The notes below the pieces were generated by a model that saw only the letters and a list, made by a program, of their open reading frames with translations, was not told where the DNA came from and searched no databases. A program made the position numbers and the translations under genes. Shown here in pieces: positions 21,720 through 30,700 of a stretch of DNA of 64,000 bases. The stretch is from Rhynchopus euleeides (Eukaryota; Euglenozoa; Diplonemea; Diplonemida; Diplonemidae): assembly GCA_963210315.1 (NCBI GenBank), contig OY723254.1, forward strand, positions 2,076,379 through 2,140,378. The letters are read 5' to 3'. The stretch's first letter is position 1; each line of letters opens with the position of its first letter.

Positions 21720-24700
21720 ATGGGGGCGCCATCGGAGCCGGTCCTCAGAGGGAGACGGGGGATATCATGCCTAGCTTCTCTCCTGATGCTGCTGCTGGCG
21801 TGCTACCCCCCTGCGTGCCAGGCGTCGAATGCACAGAACCCAGACGCGGCATTTCTCGTTGGCGCGCCGTGGTATCAAGCTGACCGATACGAACCGGATG
21901 TCGACAGCTTCCTTTACAAAGCCCAGATATACCCTGACATCCCAGTCTACTCTGCAGGGCAGTATGTGCGGGTGAGGCTGACGGTGTCAGGCACGCTGGG
22001 GAATGGGGACTCTCTCTCGACCCAGCCGGGGAAGTGGCAGTGGCTCAACACCAGCAGCGACGAGGCAGGGGTGATGCTGATTAAGCACTTCGTGTCTGGG
22101 TTGGAGGCGGATGGGATCAACCACTGCAACTCCACATCCATCAACGATGTGCTGGGGTTCACGCATGACCTCAGCTCTGCTGGAGGGGTGGATCCTGTGA
22201 CACCGCACTCCTCCATTTCGTTGGCCAACACGGTCTGCTCTGTATCCGATTCGTCGTGCATTCGGGATCCGGATGCGCAGTCCCTCGAGGGGTTTGCAAC
22301 ATTCGAACTCCCTGCGGGGTATTCGGGGCACTTCCGGGTGTGCTTCCGGAAATCGAGGTCGGCATTCAGCAACTCAACTGACGAGGAGGGGTGGTTCAGT
22401 ATGTACCAGAGTGAGAAGGCGACGTCCGCCCTCAATAGGGAGTCGTGGGCTGTGCTCCATTCCTCCATGAAGCACATGTGGGAGGAGGTGTCGGGAGACC
22501 CACGGCTCTATAACATCACATCTACCCCCGACTTCTTCTGGGACACGCACGAGCTTTCCACAGCCTCGCTCGCCTCCGGGGACCACGCCGTGCTGCGGGT
22601 CCACCACAACACCCTGTCTGAGAGCCCAGCCTCCGAGGCACCTCTCCACCTCAGCGCATCGACCAACAGGCTCCGGAGCGACCAGCTCAAGCTGGTGCCA
22701 CAGGGGACCCCCTGCATCGCCGAGGTGACGTCCAGCGGAGGTGTCTACCCTGGCACTGTGCTTTCGACTGCGTCGGGTGTGTGGGTGGACGATGCGTTTG
22801 ACTTCGCCTTCCTGACCTCCGGGGCGACGTCGAACGGGACCCTTTCGGAAAGCCTGGGGTTTCGGGGGAACCTCTCTGGGGTTGTCTATGAGGTAAACCC
22901 ACACCGCAGCTACACCGACGGGGAGTACACAGTGAAGGAGACGGAGTTTGACAATCTCCACACCCTGGCGTTCGCCCTCCTCCAGGAGGGGGTATGGGAT
23001 GTGTGCTACTCGTCATTGTCGGACAGGGTGTTGGGTGCAGCGCTCTACACCACCGACACGGCAACTGTCCTCTCCCCGAAGGTTCAGGCGCCTGGGGGGT
23101 GGCGGAAAATCCCGCGGGGTTCATCGGGGCCTGCGATGTGGACCGGGCTCAGCGTGACAGGCTTTGTCAACACCGTTGGGTGGGACAGCGACGACACGAC
23201 AGCGGGGTCCTGGGGTGCCATACGCCTCACAGGGGAATCCCTCACAACCTCTGCGGCAACTGTATACGACACGGGGGTTAACGAGTCCAAGGCATACTCA
23301 TTCCAGGCAGGCGGGGATTATGTCCGCGTCGTGCCCCTCCCCTCCACCCTCGTGTCCGGCCCGGAGGTTCCTGACGGGTGCTGGGTGACCCACCTCGGGT
23401 TGGAGGCGCACGACCTGCTGGGCCCACCCTCAGCAGCCTCACTCTACTCCAGGCGGCAGGAGCAGGTTCCTGAGAACATCTCCCCAGAGGATCGGTATTT
23501 CTACCTGCAGTTTCCCGGCGAGGCACTCACAGGCTATGCCGTGTGCTACCGCCGGGCCAACGGGTTCTGGCGTGTCCTCTCCAACCCACTGGACCCACGC
23601 CCTGCCCCCCTCAACCTGACGTGGTATCTCAACGACACCCGAGGCGGCACGTTCGGCCCTATGAGAGTAACCGCCCCCTCCGAAGACCTCTGGATGAGCA
23701 CTCTTCCCTTCGAGTTTGGCAACGCTGCGACGGTCGCCCTGCTCCTATCTCATGCGGATGCGGGATGCCAGCCGCATCACAGTGCGTTCGCCTCTGGGTG
23801 GTATCCTCGCTACCTCGTGTCTGACGTGGGCCTGCCACAGGCAGGCAAAGGGGAGGCGTACACCGCAGGGAAGCAACACAGCACGGCGGAGCTGCGGGAT
23901 TCGGTGTATGCCTGGGTGGAGGTGCCGCAGCAGGGAGGGGAATATATCGTGTGCGTCCGCCGCGGGTCTCGGAATTGGCAGGTGATTCCATCGGAGTGGG
24001 GTGCGGCGGTGCTGGAGCCCCGGGGTGGGCCGGAGATCAGCTTCAGCCTGCACGACAGGCGGAGCGGCAGCTTCGGGAAGTTTTTTGTGAAGGCGGTGTC
24101 GGGGGGTGTCACGCCCAGCAAGGAGCTCGGGTCGGGGGACTCCATCCGCGTGGTGCCCAACGCGACGCGGTTTGGGTACTCCCCAGAGGCGTGCGACAGG
24201 AGCACGGAGTTTGCGGTGGGTGTGGAGGCGGAGTACAGCCTCCCTTTCTGCAGCTCCAGCGCCTCCGACGTGAACTCCCCGTGCAACCTGCCCTACGTGC
24301 ATGACACCGTTGCGTATGACCCGAGGGCCCGCCCCGCTGTCGACGTGGTTGACATCTACCACTTCCTCCAACTCCCTGCAGCCGCCGACACCACCTCCAC
24401 AGGATTCCTCATCTGCTACCAACAGCTCTCTGAGAACTGGGTCCTGCTTGAGGAGCAGATCTCCGTCGAGCCCCACGGGATAACCGCTGAAACCGCAGTG
24501 CTCGTCACAGGGGGTGTCTTCCACGAGGTCAGGCTTGCCGCTGCGGCGGATGCACCCCTCCTGCTGGACCTGGGGGCTGGGAGGGATGAGGCAAAGCTTG
24601 TCCTCTATGGGCAGCACTGCGAATACCCTCCGCTGCAGTCGGCGTATACAAACGATCTCTACAGCGGAGCGGGGTCGCCGGAGGCGACCGACCTGTCGGG

Positions 24701-27700
24701 GCAGGCGGAGGGGTTTGCGGGGTTCACGCTTCCGGTGTATGATGCGGCGCAGCGGGCGTCGCTCTGCCTGCGGCAGCACCGCACCTCCGCAACGAATAAC
24801 TGGATCATGCTGCACGATGCGATTCATGTGGAGCCGTCGCATGTGAAGTACAGCCTGGACACCAGCGTGATCACAGGCGGCATCGCACACTTCCGCTTCA
24901 TCTCCCCAGGCATATTCGACACCCGCTCCGGAGGCGACGCCTTCAAGCTGATCGACGCAACCCAGCGCTGCAGGCCCAACCTGAGCTACCACGTCGCCTC
25001 CCCCCTCCCCAACGACATCAAAGGTGTGGTGGACCTCGGCCCCAACGACATACAGGGGACGCCTGTTTCGGAGGCGACTGCTGTCATCCCGAGCAGCGGG
25101 GGTCCGTTCCGCGTGTGTTACTACTTGGCCGCCCTCCAGAAGTGGGTGGAGTGCGGCGAGGAAACCGACCCTGCCGCGGTTGCCCGGGTCAACCTCCCCC
25201 CAGGCACACCCGCCGCATCGCCTGATGGCCTCCTCACGCCACTCTCCGTCGCCATCACGGGGGTCGATGCGGGCAAGCTCCTCTTCTCTGGAGAAGGCGT
25301 GGTGCACGGCTCCTACTCTCTCATCGGTGGCGTGGAAACCGCCGCAGGCGGGGCAGCCGATGTGCAGTTCCGCGTCCTGGGCAGCGGGTTCACCCCCACC
25401 GACAGATTCAAGCTTGTCAGGACCCAGGCCCTCCGCCAGGGCGTGTGGGCCTCAACGGGTGACGACTGCACCTCCTCCGCCGCAGAAGGCACGGAGACCT
25501 CGACATTCGCCTCCGGCGCTGGCTACTCCGCCCCCGTCTTCACAGCCCCCATGGAGACAGGCCGCTACGCAGTGTGCTACCGCTGGGGCGGCGCGGCAGC
25601 GCCGACGTGGCTCCGCGTCCCCATCGGGACCCTCTCCACCTCCACACCCTACAGCCTGCAGGCCACGTCGGGCGACGAGATCCCTGTTGTCGAGTCGGGG
25701 CTCTTCTTCCGCCTCCACGCCCAGGGGGTCTCTGTCGAGGATCACTTCGGAGGGTCGTCCCCCGCACCCTCCCTCGCCGCCGGCACCACCGCCGCCACAT
25801 CCGATTGGGTCCGGATTGTCCCTTCGGGGGCGCTGTGCCAGAATGCCTCCGTTGCAACCCAGGGAGGGGAGCCCAATGCGACTCGCCTCTTCGTCTCCCC
25901 AGCCCCGGGCAGCAGCGCAGTGGTTGGGCTCGGCGAGACATACCCCAGGGTCCTCCAGCAGGCATGGCCACCGCCGGCAGCAGCAGGGCCCTTCAAGCTG
26001 TGCTATCGGAAGCTCTCCTCCCTCACCTCCGCCGCGGCGGCGGCCCGCGTCGGGTGCTGCGTGTGGACCGCTGTCCCCCACGCCACCTGGGTGCGCTTCC
26101 TCCCCCTGGGGGTTCCCACCGGGCTGGCCTGGGAGGAGGGGTCGTTCCCGCCTCAGCCGCTCGCCACAGGGGAGGCGTTTGCACTCGCAGCCCGTGTCGT
26201 CGGGGCAGGGGGTGCGCCTGTACCGGGGAGGCGGCTTGTGAGGTTTCTCGACGACGCTCCTGACGGAGAGTGCGGTGCAGACCTGAGGGCGTGCAGAGGG
26301 GTGGGGAATCCCGCGGAGACATGGCAGTGCAGCACAGGCCCCTCTGCGGCGCGATTCGGGTGGTTTGCAAACAACAGCGTTGTGTCGACGGATGACGCAG
26401 GGGTGGCGAGGGTATCGCTCTTCTGGGGGGAGGCGTGCACCGCCTGCAGCGTCTCCGCCCTCCTGATGGAGGAGCCGGCTATCCGGGCTGCCCCGCTGGT
26501 TTTCTCCGTCACACAGCCCGATGCGGTTGCCATCGCATGCCCCACGCGGGACGCTGCCACCGAACTCCTCAGCGGGGCAAACGCCGAAGACCCAATGTAC
26601 CTCACACAGGGTGTGTCGCACGCCTTCGATATCATCGCCCTCACCTCCGCAGGGGTTCGCGGGGTTGTCCCCGCGGGGACCTCCGTTTCGATCACCGTGG
26701 AGTCCGGCGCGGATCTCCTCTCCCGCCTCGACATCACCGCGGGGGGCGCCCGGTCGCAGTCACCCGACATGCGCTTCTCCGTCACCCTCGGGAGTGCCTC
26801 GGGGAGCGCGGCGGTGGTGCTCCACCCCTTCCCCGCCGCATCCTTCCGCAGCCCCGGGGTGCTGCGGCTGCGGCTGGCCTGCCCAGCCCTAGGGCATTTC
26901 CTGGTGGTGGGTCTTGACATGAGGCCTGTCGTGGTGGACAGCCTGGAGGTCGTAGGGATCTACCCTGAGCGGGTCACACCGATGCCTCCCGTCTGGCGGG
27001 CGGAATCCTGGCCCCAGGAAAGGTTTGACTGGGGCATGCCGCTGCATGGGAGCCTCCGGAACGACACAACAGCTGCGGCGGGGCACTACCTCCTAGCTGG
27101 GGCGGTGTATACCCTTGCGGTTCGCCCTAGAGATTCGGAGGGGCGCCCGGTTGCCTCCAGTGCTCTCTCGGGGGCAGGTTCGCTTCTTCTGTCTAACGCA
27201 TCCGGGGAGAGGTCCGACATCTCGGTGTTGGGCGTATCGACCGACTCCAACGGGCAGGTTCTGTTCCGGATGAAAATCCTGGGGATGTGCAGCGTCGCAT
27301 CTCCCTGCACTATCTCCGCCGCATCGCAGGGGGGTGCCGGAGCTCTCGTCACGCCTGTCAGGGCGGAGGCGACACGCCTCCGGCTCATCGACACCCCCTC
27401 CATGTCGGGCACTGCGGACGACGCGCTGGGCCCCTTCACATTTCACGCAGAGAATGAAGCCGGGGAGCACGACGAGTGGCATGTCGCAAACATCTGGCCC
27501 CTCATCGCGGGGGGCGACGGGATAACCAACGAGGCTGGGGTTTCGGTTGTGGGCCCCACAGGCCTGGTGGGCCGCAGCCTCTCCCGAAGGATGCAGATGG
27601 GTGTTGTTGACTTCCCCGACCTCCGCCTCAGCAAGCCCTGCGCTGCGGCAGCCGAGGTGCCCTGCAAGATCCACTTCCTCTCCGACACGGGGCTCTCCCT

Positions 27701-30700
27701 ATATGAGACTGGCGCAGCCGATGTGACGGACAACGCGGTGAGCCTCTCGGGTATTGTGGAGGGTGGGACGACCACCATCAGCGCAGGGGCGTGGTTCACC
27801 GTGTCACTCCGGGTTTTGGACAAAACCCAGCAGCCCACCCGGTGGGTCCGCGAGTGGGTCACGATCCACGAGGGATCGGGAAACACCCCATTTGTCGTGC
27901 AGGGGGGCAAGTCGCAGCGCATGGTCCGCTCCGCGCTGTCCCTCCGCGTCAAATTCCTCCAGCCCTGCGCGCAGTGCTCCCTCCTCTTCGCGGCTTACCC
28001 CCGGGATGGGTGGTGGACCGCGGACCCAACAAAGGGGACCTGGCTCCTCCCAGACATGCTGGTGACCAACGGGTCAGCCGCAACACAGATAGTCATGTCG
28101 GAGACTCCACCCCGGGTGGAGAGCAGCGGGGTGGCACTGCCGCAGGTCCCCGGTGGGGTGGGTGATCCTTCTGCGAACCCCATGTCGCTGCCGTGGTATT
28201 CTGTGGAAAGGGATGCGCGGGTCCAGTTCTTCTTCGAGGCGCAGGATGTTTACGGAAAGCTCGCCGCGGAGAACACAACAGGCGTGACTGTGGATATCAC
28301 CGTCGCCCTGCAGGTTGGAGACCCCTCCCTCGATGGGAACGGAGGGGCGTACATCACAGAGCCCATCACCGCAAGGGTCGTCGGGGTGAAACTCCTCGGG
28401 GGAAAAGGCACCCTCGACATCGTCTTCCCCAGGCCCTGCCTGCAGTGCCTCGTCACCCTCGGTGTGAGCAGGTCCTCCCTGACCCCTCTCCGCTTCCTCA
28501 TCACGGTGCTGCCGAAGCCCTCTGCCTTGTCTCTGCGGGAGGGTGTGATTCCTGCATCTCTAAGGCCTCTCGGAGGGCAGGTGGAGGGGGATGCGTCTGT
28601 TTGGGTGAATCTTACGTTTGTCCTCACCGATGGAGAGGCTGTGGCATATTCGACACCGTCTGATGTGGCGCTGGGGGCGGAGATTTCGGGGGTGCCTATC
28701 ACGCAGCATCCGGTGATGAAGTGCGTCTCGGGGTGCCGGGAATTCCTCAACCCGCAGGTTAGGGTGTCGCTTCCTGCAAACTCCATCTTGCAGCAGGTCC
28801 TGCTGCGCCAGGGGGGTGTTGTGTCACCCGCCGCGGCATTCATCGCCGCAGGCATCGAGCCCTCGAGGTCCGCAACCTTCAAGGCAACCTCCAGCATCCC
28901 CGGCGTCAGCCCCTGGGTGGCACCCTCCCAAACCTCGTGGGGCCCCGACGTGACCCCAGCGGAGCTCCGCGTCTTGGATGTGACCGACCCCTCCCCTCCG
29001 TGGCTCGGCTACAGCGTGGCCTCCTCCGACACCCCGGGGTACCTTGTGGAGGGCAGGTTCCCGCCCTACCCCTGGCGGGGTGGGGCAGGCTGGAGCGGCG
29101 CGGTGCCAGGGGTCCCCTTCCCCATCACCCTCCAGGTGCTGAGCGGAAATGGGACACGCGTCGCCTCCGCCTCCGGGAGGGTCGCGGCGGCCCTACTCCC
29201 CAGCGGCACGGGCTGCGGGGCAGGGGGGCCGTTTGAATCCCGCGGGGGGGATGTGGTGAATGGGAACACAACCATATGGCTGACCTTTGGGAGCAGCTGT
29301 GAGGTGTGCGTTGTACAGCTTGTATACTCCTCCTGCCACGGTGCCCCGGCAGGCTGTGCGGAGATCCTCCCGATTGCAGAGAGGGTTAAGACACTCGATC
29401 CGATATCTGTTGCGGAGGCAGTCTACTCCGATGTTGTTGTGGACCCGCGTTTCACCACGGTTCCTCAGAGCATGATATCCGGAGAGTACATCAAACTCCG
29501 CCTCCTGGCTGTCGGCTACCGCAGCGGGCACCCCTTTGTCACGCGCACCGCACAGCCCCACGTCGTTCTCCACAACGCGATTCTCAACGCATCCGACAGC
29601 TCCTCCCCCTCCGGCACCTCCTCCCCCAACCGGACCTTCTGGGGGAACGGCGGATACCTCGCCTCCGGCAACACCGCCTACCCTACGGGGTTCCGCCCCC
29701 GCTTCGGCAACGGGGTGACCCAGATATCCTTCTCCTTCCAGAGGGCCTGCAGTGCATGCGGGGTGGAGGTGTTCCTCGCGGGGCTGCGGCGGTCCTTCCT
29801 GCTGAGGGTGTCGGGTGGGGCGGGTGGTGGTGGTGGTGGGGTGAACCACCCGTTTGGCATCGAGGTATTGGCGAGGGCGAGGCAGAACATCGTGGCGGGG
29901 GCGGTGCCCCGGCATGTCTGGCGCAACCAAGACTTTGCGCTGGTGCAGTGGGGTGTGGATGGTTTCGGCGACAGGGATTTCACCGCCACCGGGACAAGCA
30001 CCCTCCGCAGGACCTCCCAAGGCGGAAACGGCGACGGAGGCGTCCTCCGCCACACCAACGGCGCCCTCGGGTTCTCAGAGCCCGGGTGGGCCAACGGCGC
30101 CCTCCCCTGGCGCCTCCGCTTCTCCAGCAGCTGCTTCCTCTGCGGGATTTCCCTCGACGGCTTTGAGCTATCCCTCCCCGTCTACACCGAAGCCAGCTCC
30201 CTCCGGGTTACTTACCTCTCCCCCTCCAGCGGTGTCATCAACTTCGGCTCCACGGTGGGCTTCCGCCTTTACGCGTCGGATGAAGAGGGGAACCGGGCCT
30301 ACGGCGTGCAGGCTGTGGGACGCCTCATGCTGTCCCCATCCCCGACTGCCGTCGAGGGTTTTGTGCCGGTGCAGCTCGGAGATGGGGGAGAGTTCCACTT
30401 CCGCACGGCGGCGGGAGAGGCTCTGCCGCAGCCCAGTGGGGATGTGGTGGCGGCGGCGGAGGCTGCGGGCCTGCAGGCCGGGGCGTGGTACCCTATAGTG
30501 GACGGGGCAACGGAGCTGGTGGTGGCGAACGGGACTGCCCCGAGCTACCAGGGGTTTATGCACTTCTCCATCATGTCGTCCTCCGTCTCCTCAGCGGAGA
30601 ATAAGGTGTTGGACTCGCCAACGCCGCACCGGCTGACGCAGCGGGTCGTCTCGCAGACTCTCTCCGTCCTCGATGCGCCGCAGGCAGCCTACGAGGGGTC

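Noticed and set aside
23745-25307. 520-codon minus-strand ORF, and others over 250 codons opposite the giant gene
   Set aside because: Shadow frames of a GC-rich coding strand. They have no motif and lie wholly inside the + strand repeats.
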